A stretch of DNA of 64,000 nucleotides, taken from Pseudoxanthomonas winnipegensis (GTDB lineage Bacteria > Pseudomonadota > Gammaproteobacteria > Xanthomonadales > Xanthomonadaceae). Each line of letters begins with the position of its first letter. Position 1 is the stretch's first letter. The position numbers were made by a program, and so were the translations under genes. Positions 28,488 through 39,176 of this stretch are shown here, piece by piece. Under the pieces are notes generated by a model, which was not told the origin of the DNA, ran no database searches, and saw nothing but the letters and a program-made list of their open reading frames with translations. The DNA lies in the NCBI RefSeq assembly GCF_004283755.1, contig NZ_SHMH01000010.1:62001-126000 (forward strand), written 5' to 3'.

Positions 28488-29747
28488 ATGCCGAACGCGC
28501 CTGAGCGGACATCGCTGCGGTTCCAGCCCTTTCCCGCCTCGCCGCGGCTGCGCGCCGCGCGCGCGCTGTACACGCTGGCCCTGGTGCTGCTGCCGTTCTG
28601 CCTGATCGCCACGCCCCTCGGCCTGTTGCCGGCGGCGGTGTGCACGCTGCTGGCGGTGCTGCTGGCGCCGGACCGGATCTGGGCGGCGCGCTTGGATGCC
28701 GGCCGGCCGCTGCTGTGGATGCTCCTGGCCGTGGCGCTGGTCGCCGTGGTGGTGAGCACCTCGACGCTGATCCACCACGACCGCTGGAGCGAGGCTGGCA
28801 ACCGCGGACGCGTGCTGGTGATGCCACTGGCCATGCTGCTGGTGATCGGCCTGGCGCCGCCGCGGGCGGCGCTGTGGAGCGGCGCGGTGCTGGGCCTGTT
28901 CGGCGCCTGCGCGGTGGCGCTGGTCCAGCTGTGGCAGGGCGTGGCCCGCTCCGATGGCTGGATCAATGCCATCACCTTCGGCGACCTGACGGTGCTGCTG
29001 ATGGGGCTGGTGGTGTTTCTGCGGCCGTCCGGGCGGCTGCTGCTGACCATCGCGGCCACCTGCGCCGGCCTGGTGACGGTGGTGCTGAGCGGCACGCGCG
29101 GGGCCTGGCCGGCGGCGCTGCTGGTGCTGGTCATCGCGCTGATCTCGCGCGCCAACGGCGGCAAGGCGCGACGCTGGGAATTCCTGGCGCTGGCGGGGCT
29201 GGCGGTCGTGGCCCTGGCCGCGCTGCTGCCGCATGTCAGCCAGCGGGTGGAGGAACTGCGCGGCGACATCCAGCGCTATGCGGTGGGCGATGCGGATTCG
29301 TCCTCCGGGGCGCGCATCGAGCTGATCGGCATGGCCGTGGACGAGCTCCAGCGCCAGCCGTGGACCGGCGTGGGCGTGGGGCATTTCGAACGCGTGGTGC
29401 TGGCCTCGCCCGAGTGCCAGCCGCCCGAGCCGCTGAGCTGGTGCGACCTGGACCACGCGCACAGCGACTTCCCCGAATGGGGCGCGACCATGGGCATTCC
29501 CGGCATCGTCGCGCTGCTGGCGCTGTACGGGGTGCCGGCTTGGCTGTTCGTACGCCAGCTGCGGATGCGGCCGTTCCCGCGCCGCTCGCGCAGCGCCGCG
29601 CTGGCCGGGCTGATGACGGTGGTGTCCTTCGTGCTGTGCGGGCTGAGCCAGTCGATGTGGGCCCACCAGCTCAGCGGCGGCGCCTATCTGACGCTGGTCG
29701 GCATCCTGCTGGGCTTCAGCCTGCGCGAGGATCCGCGGAAGGGCTAG
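28488..29747 (+). CDS. O-antigen ligase/polymerase-like membrane protein
   Basis: This 419-residue protein is polytopic with roughly ten hydrophobic helices and an O-antigen ligase (Wzy_C) type core. The large loop after the SGTRGAWPAALLVLVIALIS helix contains RIELIGMAVDELQRQPWTGV and GVGHFERVVLASPE...LDHAHSDFPEWGATMGIPG. The H-S-D/E pattern and the R-x-x-x-W-P-A segment fit WaaL/RfaL-like ligases that attach polysaccharide to lipid A-core. The start at 28488 lies 35 bp after the GT39 gene. Notably, its TAG stop lies inside the left terminal inverted repeat of the downstream MITE-like element, so the C-terminus may have been altered by that insertion. Confidence 0.83.
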   Translation: MPNAPERTSLRFQPFPASPRLRAARALYTLALVLLPFCLIATPLGLLPAAVCTLLAVLLAPDRIWAARLDAGRPLLWMLLAVALVAVVVSTSTLIHHDRWSEAGNRGRVLVMPLAMLLVIGLAPPRAALWSGAVLGLFGACAVALVQLWQGVARSDGWINAITFGDLTVLLMGLVVFLRPSGRLLLTIAATCAGLVTVVLSGTRGAWPAALLVLVIALISRANGGKARRWEFLALAGLAVVALAALLPHVSQRVEELRGDIQRYAVGDADSSSGARIELIGMAVDELQRQPWTGVGVGHFERVVLASPECQPPEPLSWCDLDHAHSDFPEWGATMGIPGIVALLALYGVPAWLFVRQLRMRPFPRRSRSAALAGLMTVVSFVLCGLSQSMWAHQLSGGAYLTLVGILLGFSLREDPRKG

Positions 29748-30015
29748 GGCCTGTCATCAACTCCTGGGTGGGTCGCGTTGGCGCTGCAAGGCCGTCAGGT
29801 TTGCGCCGCGTGGCGCAGGCCTGACTGGCCGTCAGGTCAAGCCGCGCGGCGCGAAGATGGCGGCCTTGCAGCGCCAACCCGAAGGGCCGCCCTTGCGCGC
29901 ACCCGGGACTGCGTCATTGCTCGGTCGTGGACGGACGTCCACTCCCTCCCGCTTCCTTGCCCCGGGCACGCGCAAGGGCGGCGCGCCCCACCCAGGAATT
30001 GATGACAGGCCCTAG
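29744..30015. mobile_element. MITE-like element with 29-bp terminal inverted repeats
   Basis: Left end 29744-29772 (CTAGGGCCTGTCATCAACTC...) and right end 29987-30015 are inverted copies differing at one position. Inside, a perfect 18-bp inverted repeat (GTTGGCGCTGCAAGGCCG at 29777-29794 and its complement at 29861-29878) forms a second long stem. The 29876-29983 part recurs, degenerate, at 23519-23638. The 272-bp length, lack of any open frame and repeated occurrence fit a non-autonomous transposable element. No direct target duplication longer than the palindromic CTAG ends is evident. Confidence 0.7.
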
Positions 30016-30069
30016 GGGCGAGGCGTGCGTGGAGCGGAGGAAGCATGTGCTCTCCTCACTGCTCTGCGC

Positions 30070-30870
30070 TCACTTCTGCTTCCCCACCGGCTGCCCGTGC
30101 TGCAGCAGCCACAGCATGATCGCCTTCTGCCGCACGTAGTTGGCGCGCACGTAGGCGTAGACCAAGCCGCGCCAGCCGTCCAGGAAGCCGAGCCGGAACA
30201 CATAGCCGCGCCAGAAGCGCCACGCCGGCGACACCACCAGCTTGGCCAGCGAGGCACGCTTGCCGCGGGCGAACTCGTGCTCGGCCATCATCTGCGCATA
30301 GCGCTGGGTCTTGGCCAGTTGCTGCTCCAGCGAGCGGTACGGGTAGTGGATCAGGTCGCCGGCCAGCGTGCGGACCGGGCCCTCGACGCTGGCGGCCTCG
30401 TGGATCTCGCGCTGGCCGCGCCAGCCGCCGCGCCGGCGGTCGAACAGCCGCAGCACCCGGTCCGGATAGGCGTTGCCGTGACGCAGGAAGCGGCCGAAGT
30501 AATCGGACAGCCGGTTGAAGCGATAGCCCGCCGCGCCGGCGAAGCCGCCCTCGCGCGCGGCCTCGATCGCCGCGCGCAGCTTCGCGTCCACGCGCTCGTC
30601 CGCATCCAGGCACAGCACCCAGTCGTGCGCGGCGCTGCGCACCGCGAAGTCCTTCTGGCTGCGATAGCCCTCGAAGTCGCGCAGCAGCGCGCGCGCGCCG
30701 CGGGCCTGGGCGATGGCGACCGTGGCATCGGTCGAATGCGAGTCCACCACCACGCACTCGTCGCAGAAGGTCAGCGAGTCCAGGCAGTCGCCGATGCGAT
30801 CGGCTTCGTTGAACGTGATAATGCAGGCCGAAATGCGCGGCCGCGGGTCGTGTGGCGACGTCAAGGACAT
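30070..30870 (-). CDS. Family 2 glycosyltransferase (WaaE/KdtX-like)
   Basis: The 266-residue protein has the GT2 core: ISACIITFNEADRIGDCLDS, the nucleotide-sugar motif VVVDSHSTDATVAIAQ, and the DxD motif in WVLCLDADERVDAKLR. EIHEAASVEGPVRTLAGDL and an IHYPYRS segment follow. This organisation matches WaaE/KdtX-type beta-1,4-glucosyltransferases of the LPS core. The C-terminal third is more hydrophobic (FWRGYVFRLGFLDGWRGLVY) and may associate with the membrane. The ATG at 30870 lies only 9 bp from the divergent start codon of the next gene, so each gene's promoter must lie inside the other's coding sequence. Confidence 0.85.
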   Translation of the reverse strand: MSLTSPHDPRPRISACIITFNEADRIGDCLDSLTFCDECVVVDSHSTDATVAIAQARGARALLRDFEGYRSQKDFAVRSAAHDWVLCLDADERVDAKLRAAIEAAREGGFAGAAGYRFNRLSDYFGRFLRHGNAYPDRVLRLFDRRRGGWRGQREIHEAASVEGPVRTLAGDLIHYPYRSLEQQLAKTQRYAQMMAEHEFARGKRASLAKLVVSPAWRFWRGYVFRLGFLDGWRGLVYAYVRANYVRQKAIMLWLLQHGQPVGKQK

Positions 30871-30879
30871 AACACGCTC

Positions 30880-31947
30880 ATGGCCGACTACCTGCTGTTT
30901 GCGACCGAACGGTACGCCCTGCCTATTCTGGCGCCTCTGGCCCAGGCGCTGCACGCGTCCGGACAGCAGGTCCACGCGTGGTTCGAAGGCAACGCGCGTG
31001 GGCTGGAGACGCAGGTGGCGCCGTGCGTGCGCCCGGTCGATCTGAAGGGCGCCGTGGCGCTGCGCCCGCGCGCGGTGTTCAGTGCGGCCAACTGGGTGCC
31101 GCCCTTCGTGGCCGGCGCCAAGGTGCAGCTGTTCCATGGCTTCAACGTGGAGAAGCGCGCCGACGGGCGCGGCCATTTCCGCGTGCGCGGGCTGTTCGAC
31201 CTGTACTGCACGCAGGGGCCGGCCACCACCGCGCCGTTCCGCGCGCTGGCCGAGCGCGAAGGGCACTTCGCCGTGGCCCAGACCGGCTGGCCCAAGCTCG
31301 ATCCGCTGTTCCGCGACGATGGCGGCGCCAGCGCCGCGCTGCGCGCGCCGGCGGGCGAGCGGCCGGTGATCCTGTTCGGTTCGACCTTCACCGAACGCCT
31401 GAGTGCCGCGCCGGTGCTGGTCGACCAGATCGCCGCCGACATCGCGCGCGGCCAGCGCTACTGGCTGCTGACCCTGCATCCCAAGTGTCCGCCGGCGCTG
31501 TTCGATCGCTACCGCGCGCTGGCCGGTGCCAACGCTGCGTTCGTCGAGCCCGAGCAGGTGATGGCCGCCCAGCGCGCGGCCGATGTGCTGGTGTCGGATA
31601 CCTCCTCGATCGTCTCGGAGTTCGTCGTCCAGCACAAACCGGTGGTGACCCTGCGCAACCGCGCGCCCAAGCCGCACATGCTGGATTTCGACGACCCGGC
31701 GCAGCTGCCGGCGCAGCTGGAGCGCGCGCTGCAGCCAGCGCCGGCGCTGATGGAGGCGATCGTGCGCTATGCCGATTCGATCCATCCCGATCGTGATGGC
31801 TTCAGCGCCGAGCGGGTGATCGCCGCGACCGAGGACTTCATCGCCGGCGAGCTGGGCGTGCTCGGGCCCAAGCCCTTCGCCGCACGCCTGCGCGCCCTGC
31901 AGATCCGCAAGGATCTGGGCTACTGGGGACCCGGCGCCCGGCCCTGA
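30880..31947 (+). CDS. CDP-glycerol glycerophosphotransferase-like protein
   Basis: A 355-residue protein with similarity to the Glyphos_transf/TagF fold (GT-B): MADYLLFATERYALPILAPL, VQLFHGFNVEKRADGRGHFR, a central GQTGWPKLDPLF-like region, VILFGSTFTERLS, and the C-terminal signature VLVSDTSSIVSEFVVQHKPV. This domain transfers glycerol-phosphate or related residues onto polymers in teichoic-acid and some LPS/capsule pathways. In a Gram-negative genome next to an LPS-type GT2 it probably modifies surface polysaccharide. An AAGGA ribosome site lies at 30863-30867, inside the start of the divergent GT2 gene. Donor and acceptor are unknown. Confidence 0.8.
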   Translation: MADYLLFATERYALPILAPLAQALHASGQQVHAWFEGNARGLETQVAPCVRPVDLKGAVALRPRAVFSAANWVPPFVAGAKVQLFHGFNVEKRADGRGHFRVRGLFDLYCTQGPATTAPFRALAEREGHFAVAQTGWPKLDPLFRDDGGASAALRAPAGERPVILFGSTFTERLSAAPVLVDQIAADIARGQRYWLLTLHPKCPPALFDRYRALAGANAAFVEPEQVMAAQRAADVLVSDTSSIVSEFVVQHKPVVTLRNRAPKPHMLDFDDPAQLPAQLERALQPAPALMEAIVRYADSIHPDRDGFSAERVIAATEDFIAGELGVLGPKPFAARLRALQIRKDLGYWGPGARP

Positions 31948-31951
31948 CCCA

Positions 31952-32032
31952 CCTGTAGAGCGGAGCTTGCTCCGCTGGAGCCTTCCTCCGCGAGCCGAAC
32001 GAAGAGCAGCGGAGCAAGCTCCGCTCTACAGG
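31952..32032. repeat. GTAG-type palindromic repeat, copy 3
   Basis: The arms CCTGTAGAGCGGAGCTTGCT (31952) and the complementary arm ending at 32032 are almost the same as at 3262-3340. The spacer differs (CTTCCTCCGCGAGCCGAACG). It lies just after the glycerophosphotransferase-like gene and before convergent PH-domain genes. Confidence 0.85.
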
Positions 32033-32077
32033 CAGGCCGCTGCGAGATTTGAGGAGACAGTTGCTTCCACCCTGCCA
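32033..32077. repeat. Conserved flank of GTAG repeat, copy A
   Basis: Starting next to the palindrome is GCTGCGAGATTTGAGGAGAC followed by AGTTGCTTCCAC. The same sequence in inverted orientation lies beside the palindrome at 43690 (43644-43689), with only a few mismatches. The repeat unit is therefore longer than the palindrome alone at these two sites. Confidence 0.7.
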
Positions 32078-32090
32078 AGCGATGGCTTCC

Positions 32091-33605
32091 TCACCAGCGC
32101 AGCCGGCGCCGTGCCAGGGTGGCGGTGAGCTGATCGTGCAGGGCGCGGGCCTGGTCCAGCGGCATCAGGCGCAGCTCCAGGCGCGGTCCCTGGTGGGCGG
32201 CGCCGGCCGAATCGAGCAGCAGCGTGGCCGTGCCGCAGCGGCGGTCCAGCGGCGAGCGGCTCAGGCGCAGCGCCTGCAGCTTGTCCACTTCGGCGAAGCG
32301 CCACCAGCGCGTCCACCAGCCGCCGCGCACGGCCACCAGGCGTGTGTCCACGCTCCAGGCCATGTGCTGCATCTGCCGCCGCGCCTTGAACGCCGACCAA
32401 GGCCACCACGCCAGCACGACCAGCGCCAGCACATCCAGCAGCGGCCACAGCGCCGCGGCCAGGACGATCAGCCAGAACGCCGGCCACAGGCACAGCCGCC
32501 ACCATTGCCCGACCGGCATCGCATGCCACTGCGCCGGTGGCCACTGCGCGTCGGGCAGCAGGTGCTGCAGCAGCGCATCGCAACGTTCTGGCGTGGCCAG
32601 CGGCACCAGTTCGCGGATCGCGCGGTCCTGTTCGTTGGAGCTGCCGACCACGGCGGTGTCGATGTCCAGGCTGCGCCGCCCGAAGCAGCGATGCAGCACG
32701 CCCTCGCGCAGCGTCCAGGATTGGATCCGGCGCCGCGCCGCGCTGGAGCGCACGCGCGCCAGCAGGCCGCGTTCGACGGTCAGGCGCTGCTGCGCTTCGC
32801 TCAGGCGGAAGCCGTGGTACTGCAGCGCCGCCAGCGCGATCGACAGCGCCCGCAGCAGCGCCAGCGCCAGCAGCAGCACGCTGGTCGCGGTCAGCAGCCA
32901 GGTCAGCCAGCCCAGGTGCAGATGGCTGGCGAAGCCGAACGCCTGCCGGCCGTAGCGTTCGATCGCATCGGCGACCACGCGCTGCGGGAACAGCTGGTAC
33001 AGCGCGCCGGCCGTGGCCGCCATCGCGATCATGCCGCGGTTGGAGATCAGGCCCAGGCGCACGATCTCGCCGGCGCCCAGGGCCAGCAGGGTGGTGCCTT
33101 CCTGCGCCTCGGGCACGGCCTCGGCACCGGCCTGGCCGCGATGGCGCACCAGCGACTCCAGCGCCAGCGCCTGGTCCAGCCGTAGTACGCGCATCTGCGC
33201 TTCCGGCTTGCTACCGCCGGCCGACTCCAGGCGCAGCTCGGCCACGCCGAACAGCCGGTGCAGCAGGCTCTGATGCACCGCCACGTTGTGGATGCGGGCG
33301 AAGGGAATCTCGCGCCGGCTGCGGTTGAGCAGGCCGCTGCGGATGCTCAGGCCATCGGCGCCGATGCGGTAGCGGTAGGTCAGATAGCGCAGCAGCGAGG
33401 TGCCGACCAGGATCGCCATCACCACCAGCGTGGCGACACGGTTGTAGCGGTCCGAGTCGCCATCGCGCCCGCCCCCGAACACCACCAGCACGAGCAGCGG
33501 CAGCAGGAACTGCTTGAGCTGCTGGAGCAGCACGAACAGCCACGACCACGGATGCAGGCGCTGGTCGCGCGGACCGCGCTGCATGGCGTCAGGCGGCGCG
33601 CTCAC
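32091..33605 (-). CDS. Bacterial PH-domain membrane protein (YdbT-like)
   Basis: A 504-residue protein with three membrane/PH repeat units. The first unit has the helix pair (FVLLQQLKQFLLPLLVLVVF) then the PH strand set (YRYRIGADGLSIRSGLLNRS...IPFARIHNVAVHQSLLHRLF). The second starts at QYHGFRLSEAQQRLTVERGL, and the third near WSVDTRLVAVRGGWWTRWWR. This is the usual YdbT organisation of bPH_2 domains. GTG at 33605 overlaps the stop of the preceding gene (GTGA), and I prefer it over the ATG at 33584 for that reason. Together the two PH genes form a YdbS-YdbT-like pair. Its molecular role is unknown. Confidence 0.85.
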   Translation of the reverse strand: MSAPPDAMQRGPRDQRLHPWSWLFVLLQQLKQFLLPLLVLVVFGGGRDGDSDRYNRVATLVVMAILVGTSLLRYLTYRYRIGADGLSIRSGLLNRSRREIPFARIHNVAVHQSLLHRLFGVAELRLESAGGSKPEAQMRVLRLDQALALESLVRHRGQAGAEAVPEAQEGTTLLALGAGEIVRLGLISNRGMIAMAATAGALYQLFPQRVVADAIERYGRQAFGFASHLHLGWLTWLLTATSVLLLALALLRALSIALAALQYHGFRLSEAQQRLTVERGLLARVRSSAARRRIQSWTLREGVLHRCFGRRSLDIDTAVVGSSNEQDRAIRELVPLATPERCDALLQHLLPDAQWPPAQWHAMPVGQWWRLCLWPAFWLIVLAAALWPLLDVLALVVLAWWPWSAFKARRQMQHMAWSVDTRLVAVRGGWWTRWWRFAEVDKLQALRLSRSPLDRRCGTATLLLDSAGAAHQGPRLELRLMPLDQARALHDQLTATLARRRLRW

Positions 33606-34135
33606 AGCGCGTCGTCGTCGCGGTCGAGCTGGTGCGCCAGGCGCTCGCGCAGGCGCTCGGCATCGCGCTGGTCCAGCCCGGAGACCGACACCGCGTTCAG
33701 CCGCGTGCCGGCGGTATGCACCACCAGCGTGGCCAGCCGCGCGGCGCGATCCAGCGGACCGCGGCGCACGTCCAGATGCTGCACGCGCGAAATCGGCACA
33801 TGGGTCTCGCTGCGCCACAGCCGGCCCTGCATCAGCGCGAAGCCCTGCGCGTCCAGCCGCCAGCGGATGAAGCGATGGCGGCGATAGGCGATCACCGCCG
33901 CGCCCAGCGCGATCACCGCGACCGCGATCGCGCCCTCGTCCAGCCAGGGCGTCAGGCCCGGCGCGGACAGCCAGGCCACGCCCAGGGCGAAGGCGCCGGC
34001 CACCAGCGTGCCGATGAAGGCGCCGAGCGCGGCCAGCCCGGCGCCGCGCGGCGGCAGCGCCTGCCAGCCATCGGGCAGCGCGGTGGCGGGTGCGGGTGGC
34101 GGAGCAGTTTCGGGAAGCGGAGGCGAGGACGACAC
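33602..34135 (-). CDS. Bacterial PH-domain membrane protein (YdbS-like)
   Basis: The 177-residue product has a Pro-rich N-terminus, two transmembrane helices (LAALGAFIGTLVAGAFALGV and AIAVAVIALGAAVIAYRRHR), and a single bPH_2 domain (IRWRLDAQGFALMQGRLWRS...VPISRVQHLDVRRGPLDRAA). Its stop overlaps the GTG start of the larger PH-domain gene. YdbS/YdbT pairs are typically adjacent and encode membrane proteins of the bacterial PH family. Function unknown. Confidence 0.85.
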   Translation of the reverse strand: MSSSPPLPETAPPPAPATALPDGWQALPPRGAGLAALGAFIGTLVAGAFALGVAWLSAPGLTPWLDEGAIAVAVIALGAAVIAYRRHRFIRWRLDAQGFALMQGRLWRSETHVPISRVQHLDVRRGPLDRAARLATLVVHTAGTRLNAVSVSGLDQRDAERLRERLAHQLDRDDDAL

Positions 34136-34291
34136 GCGGAGCCTGGACGGGGAGGGCGGGAGCTAAGCGCCGCCGAGTCTAGAGCGTGCGGTGGCCCCGG
34201 AGGTGAGCGCGAGGCCGTCTCAGGACACCTCGACCCGGTGTCGCGCCCTCGGCCCAGGCGTCTTCGCCGCTTGCGCGACCCGCGCACTCCC

Positions 34292-34379
34292 TACCGTCGT
34301 TCCCGCGAAAGCGGGAACCCATGGACCTTACGCACAACTTCCCAAAGCACTGGATCCCCGCTTTTCGCGGAAATGACGA
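34292..34379. repeat. CGTCATTCCCGCG-type inverted repeat, copy 2
   Basis: Left arm CGTCGTTCCCGCGAAAGCGG at 34295 and right arm CCCGCTTTTCGCGGAAATGA near 34357 are inverted. The element fills much of the gap between the PH-domain gene and the ribA 3' end and parallels the copy at 13506-13619. Confidence 0.75.
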
Positions 34380-34398
34380 TCGTGAAAGCCGCCAGCAA

Positions 34399-35514
34399 TC
34401 AGGACAGCGAAGACAGCAGCGCGTCCACATCCAGCGCGTGCCCGGCACGGGCGGCCTTGGTGCGCAGGTACTGCTCGTTGTCGGTGGTGATGCGGCCGGT
34501 GACCGGCAGGCGTTCGACCACCTCCACGCCGACCGCGCGCAGGCGCTCGACCTTGGACGGGTTGTTGCTCAGCAGCCGCACCTGATGCACGCCCAGGCCG
34601 CGCAGCATGGCCGCGGCGGTGCCGTAGCGGCGCTCGTCCGGGCCGAAGCCCAGCAGCGCGTCGGCATCGATGGTGTCCAGGCCCAGGTGCTGGTAGCCGT
34701 AGGCGCGCATCTTGGCGGCGATGCCGGTGCCGCGGCCTTCCTGGTCCAGGTACAGCAGCACGCCGCCGCCCAGCTCGGCCAGCTTGGCCAGGCCGTTGCG
34801 CAGCTGGTCGCCGCAGTCGCACTTGAGCGAGCCGAACAGGTCGCCGGTCAGGCACGAGGAATGCACCCGCACCGGCACCGGCCGGCTGAAGTCCGGGGTG
34901 CCGACGATGATCGCCACCTGATCGCGCTGGGCCACGCCGCCGCGGAACACCACGAAGCGTGCATCGCCCAGCCCGCGCAGCGGCACGCGCGTGCTGGCGA
35001 CTTCCTCCCAGTCCTGCCCGGCGTCGGCCTGGCCGGCCTCGACCTGGTCCAGGGTGATGGCCAGACAGGCGTCGAACGGACCGGCCTGCGCGTCCAGGTC
35101 GTGCACCACCAGCGCCGGCAGCAGCAGCCCCAGGCGCGCCAGCTGCAGCCCGGCGGCATCGCGCGCGTTGGCCGGGTGCCAGGCGTCGCCGTGCGGCTGG
35201 GCCGGCAGATAGCTCAGGTCGGCGAGCTGATCGAAGCGCCCGTCCAGCGCCAGGCGCGCCCCCTGCGGCGCGTCCAGGCCGAGCACGCCGGCGCGGATCG
35301 GCCCGATCGACAGCGTCGCCCGCCTGCCGCTGGCCTCCAGGAAGCCGTGGAAGCTGTCCGGGGACGCGGTGTCCACCGCCAGCACGGCGGTCTGCCTGCC
35401 CTGCGCATCGACCACGCGCAGCGGCCGGCCCGCGCGCAGCTCGGCGGCCGCCCGCTCGCACGCCACGGCGGCGGGATGGCCGAACAGGGCGAGGTGGAGG
35501 TGGGAAGCGGTCAT
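34399..35514 (-). CDS. ribA: GTP cyclohydrolase II with long N-terminal extension
   Basis: The 371-residue protein carries a complete GTP cyclohydrolase II domain in its C-terminal ~190 residues. The Zn-binding Cys triad is [20 protein letters not shown] (Cys221, Cys232, Cys234), followed by [20 protein letters not shown]. The [20 protein letters not shown] segment and the final TK-containing residues complete the active site. The enzyme opens GTP to the pyrimidine precursor of riboflavin. The N-terminal ~190 residues have no DHBP synthase (RibB) motifs, so this is neither a RibBA fusion nor the short E. coli RibA. The start at 35514 is the first ATG with coherent sequence. Its neighbours are unrelated, and no FMN riboswitch is apparent upstream. 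Confidence 0.9.
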   Translation of the reverse strand: MTASHLHLALFGHPAAVACERAAAELRAGRPLRVVDAQGRQTAVLAVDTASPDSFHGFLEASGRRATLSIGPIRAGVLGLDAPQGARLALDGRFDQLADLSYLPAQPHGDAWHPANARDAAGLQLARLGLLLPALVVHDLDAQAGPFDACLAITLDQVEAGQADAGQDWEEVASTRVPLRGLGDARFVVFRGGVAQRDQVAIIVGTPDFSRPVPVRVHSSCLTGDLFGSLKCDCGDQLRNGLAKLAELGGGVLLYLDQEGRGTGIAAKMRAYGYQHLGLDTIDADALLGFGPDERRYGTAAAMLRGLGVHQVRLLSNNPSKVERLRAVGVEVVERLPVTGRITTDNEQYLRTKAARAGHALDVDALLSSLS

Positions 35515-35647
35515 GGCGGTCGGAATCAGCGGCGGGGCGAGAAACGGGAGGCGGCGTGCGATGGGGCCAATGCGGCCTGGACAGGCATTTTCGCCGATCC
35601 GCCGTGCGGCGGCGGCCACGCCAGCGGAACGATGCGGGTCTGGGCCG

Positions 35648-36568
35648 TCAGTGCGGGTGCCTGGCGGTCCAGTAGGGGTCGGTCTGGCCACTGCCTGGCG
35701 GGCGCAGCGTGTAGCGCTTGTAGGTCCACTGGTACTGGGCCGGATCGCGCCGGGCCACGCGCTCGATCTGCGCGTTGAGCAGCGCCGTGCCCGCCACCGG
35801 GTCCGCATCGCCGATGCCCGGCGGGGTCGGCTCGACGTGCAGGGCGAAGTCCAGCCCGCTGCCTACGCGCTCGCACCAGCCCAGCAGCACGATCGCGCCG
35901 GTGCGCTCGGCCAGGCGGTTGACCAGGGTCATGGTCAGCGCCGGCACGCCGAAGAACGGCACGAACACGCCGTCGCCGGCCTTGGGCTGCTGGTCGGGCA
36001 GGATGCCGACCGCGCCGCCTTCCTTGAGCACCTTGAACAGCTGGCGCACGGCCGGGCCCTCGGCACGCACCTGACGGATGTTCTCCGCCCCGCGCACGCG
36101 CTGCAGGAAGGCGTCGCCGGCGGCCGAGGCCGGCGGCTTGTAGACGATGGCGATGTCCCCGCGCGAGGCCAGCCACTGGTTCAGCAGCTCCCAGTTGCCG
36201 AAATGCGGCGCGGCCACGATCACCCCGCGCCCGGACTTAAGCGCCGCGTCGTACAGGTCCTGGCCGTGGCGCTGGCGCAGGTGCTCGTCCAGGTTCCGCG
36301 CGTGCGGTCGGGTCCAGAAGCGCAGCGTCTCCAGCGCCTGGCGCGCGGTGCCGCGCAGGATGCGCCGGTGCAGATCGGCGCGCTGGCTGGGCAGCAGCTC
36401 GGGATAGGCCAGCTCCAGGTTGCGGCGGGCCACCCGGCTCTCGCGCGCGTCCAGCCGGCCCCAGGTCCAGGCCAGGGCATCGGCGAGGCGGCGCAGCAGC
36501 GGCCAGGGCAGGGAGGTGAGGGCGGCGGCGGCGCGGTAGGCGCCAGCGGCCAGCAGGTGCGGCTTCAT
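35648..36568 (-). CDS. Lipid A biosynthesis acyltransferase (LpxL/HtrB family)
   Basis: This 306-residue protein is a late acyltransferase of lipid A assembly. The catalytic HX4E/D motif is His122-...-Glu127 in [18 protein letters not shown]. Further family motifs are [13 protein letters not shown] and [20 protein letters not shown], and the C-terminus has [19 protein letters not shown]. The N-terminal helix ([20 protein letters not shown]) is the membrane-associating segment. Whether it adds laurate, myristate or another chain cannot be told. It is divergent from dtd (103-bp gap) and is followed by ribA in the same direction after 133 bp. Confidence 0.92.
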   Translation of the reverse strand: MKPHLLAAGAYRAAAALTSLPWPLLRRLADALAWTWGRLDARESRVARRNLELAYPELLPSQRADLHRRILRGTARQALETLRFWTRPHARNLDEHLRQRHGQDLYDAALKSGRGVIVAAPHFGNWELLNQWLASRGDIAIVYKPPASAAGDAFLQRVRGAENIRQVRAEGPAVRQLFKVLKEGGAVGILPDQQPKAGDGVFVPFFGVPALTMTLVNRLAERTGAIVLLGWCERVGSGLDFALHVEPTPPGIGDADPVAGTALLNAQIERVARRDPAQYQWTYKRYTLRPPGSGQTDPYWTARHPH

Positions 36569-36670
36569 CGTGCCAGTCTATCGGCGGTGTCAACCGGGCG
36601 GGGATTGCAAAGCCCGGCCCCCGTCCGCACCTTGGGCGGCCGAGACCGGTGCCCGAGGAGTTTCAAGCCG

Positions 36671-37108
36671 ATGTTGTCGCTGATCCAGCGGGTGACCCGC
36701 GCCAGCGTGACGGTGGACGGCCAGACCGTCGGCGCGATCGGCCCCGGGCTGCTGGCCCTGGTCGGGCTGGAGCCGGGCGACGGCGAGGCGCAGATCCAGC
36801 GCATGGCCCAGCGCCTGCTGGGCTACCGGGTCTTCGCCGACGACGCCGGGCGGATGAACCGCTCGCTGACCGACACCGGCGGCGGCCTGCTGCTGGTCAG
36901 CCAGTTCACCCTGGCGGCCGACACGGCCTCGGGCATGCGGCCCAGCTTCACCACCGCCGCCCCGCCGGAAGAGGCTGAACGCGGCTTCAACCGGCTGGTG
37001 GAGGTCTGCCGGGCGCGGCACGGGGGGGTGGAAACCGGGCGTTTCGGCGCCCATATGGTGGTGGACCTGGTCAACGACGGCCCGGTGACTTTCCTGCTGC
37101 GGCCCTGA
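36671..37108 (+). CDS. dtd: D-aminoacyl-tRNA deacylase
   Basis: A 145-residue enzyme that hydrolyses D-aminoacyl-tRNAs and recycles them. It begins [20 protein letters not shown] and contains the catalytic SQFTLAAD motif and the C-terminal [20 protein letters not shown], close to the canonical GxFGADM-NDGPVT. The frame starts at 36671 with ATG; upstream in-frame sequence is not protein-like. It lies 157 bp before rpoD in the same direction. Confidence 0.95.
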   Translation: MLSLIQRVTRASVTVDGQTVGAIGPGLLALVGLEPGDGEAQIQRMAQRLLGYRVFADDAGRMNRSLTDTGGGLLLVSQFTLAADTASGMRPSFTTAAPPEEAERGFNRLVEVCRARHGGVETGRFGAHMVVDLVNDGPVTFLLRP

Positions 37109-37217
37109 GCTGCTGCAAATGTGTCAAGACGCGAAAGCGTCAAATCTCGCGGCCCAGGGATATGGGCGCGCGGCGGCGCGGTGACCTGGCTGGTGAACTA
37201 TTTGCAGCCAGGCGCGG

Positions 37218-37223
37218 TATAAT
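37218..37223 (+). promoter_or_regulatory. Probable -10 element (TATAAT) of rpoD
   Basis: A perfect TATAAT lies 43 bp before the rpoD ATG (37266) in an otherwise G+C-rich stretch. The region upstream shows no good -35 at 17 bp (GAACTA), and TTGCAG at 37202 is too close (10 bp), so the promoter assignment is tentative. Confidence 0.4.
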
Positions 37224-37265
37224 ACGTGGTTCTCCAGACCTTTCTTTTAGGCGGCGCAAGCACTC

Positions 37266-39131
<1,866 letters not shown>

Positions 39132-39176
39132 TCCAGGCCAGGCGCGGGACCGTCCAGGCCCCGCGACGCGATCCAC

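Noticed and set aside
29744-30015. Insertion sequence with transposase
   Set aside because: At 272 bp with no open frame it cannot encode a transposase; kept as a MITE-like element.
34399-35647. Possible FMN riboswitch before ribA
   Set aside because: The gap between lpxL and ribA is short (133 bp), and no RFN-element pattern (such as conserved GGGCGGG/CCGAC arms) could be recognised.
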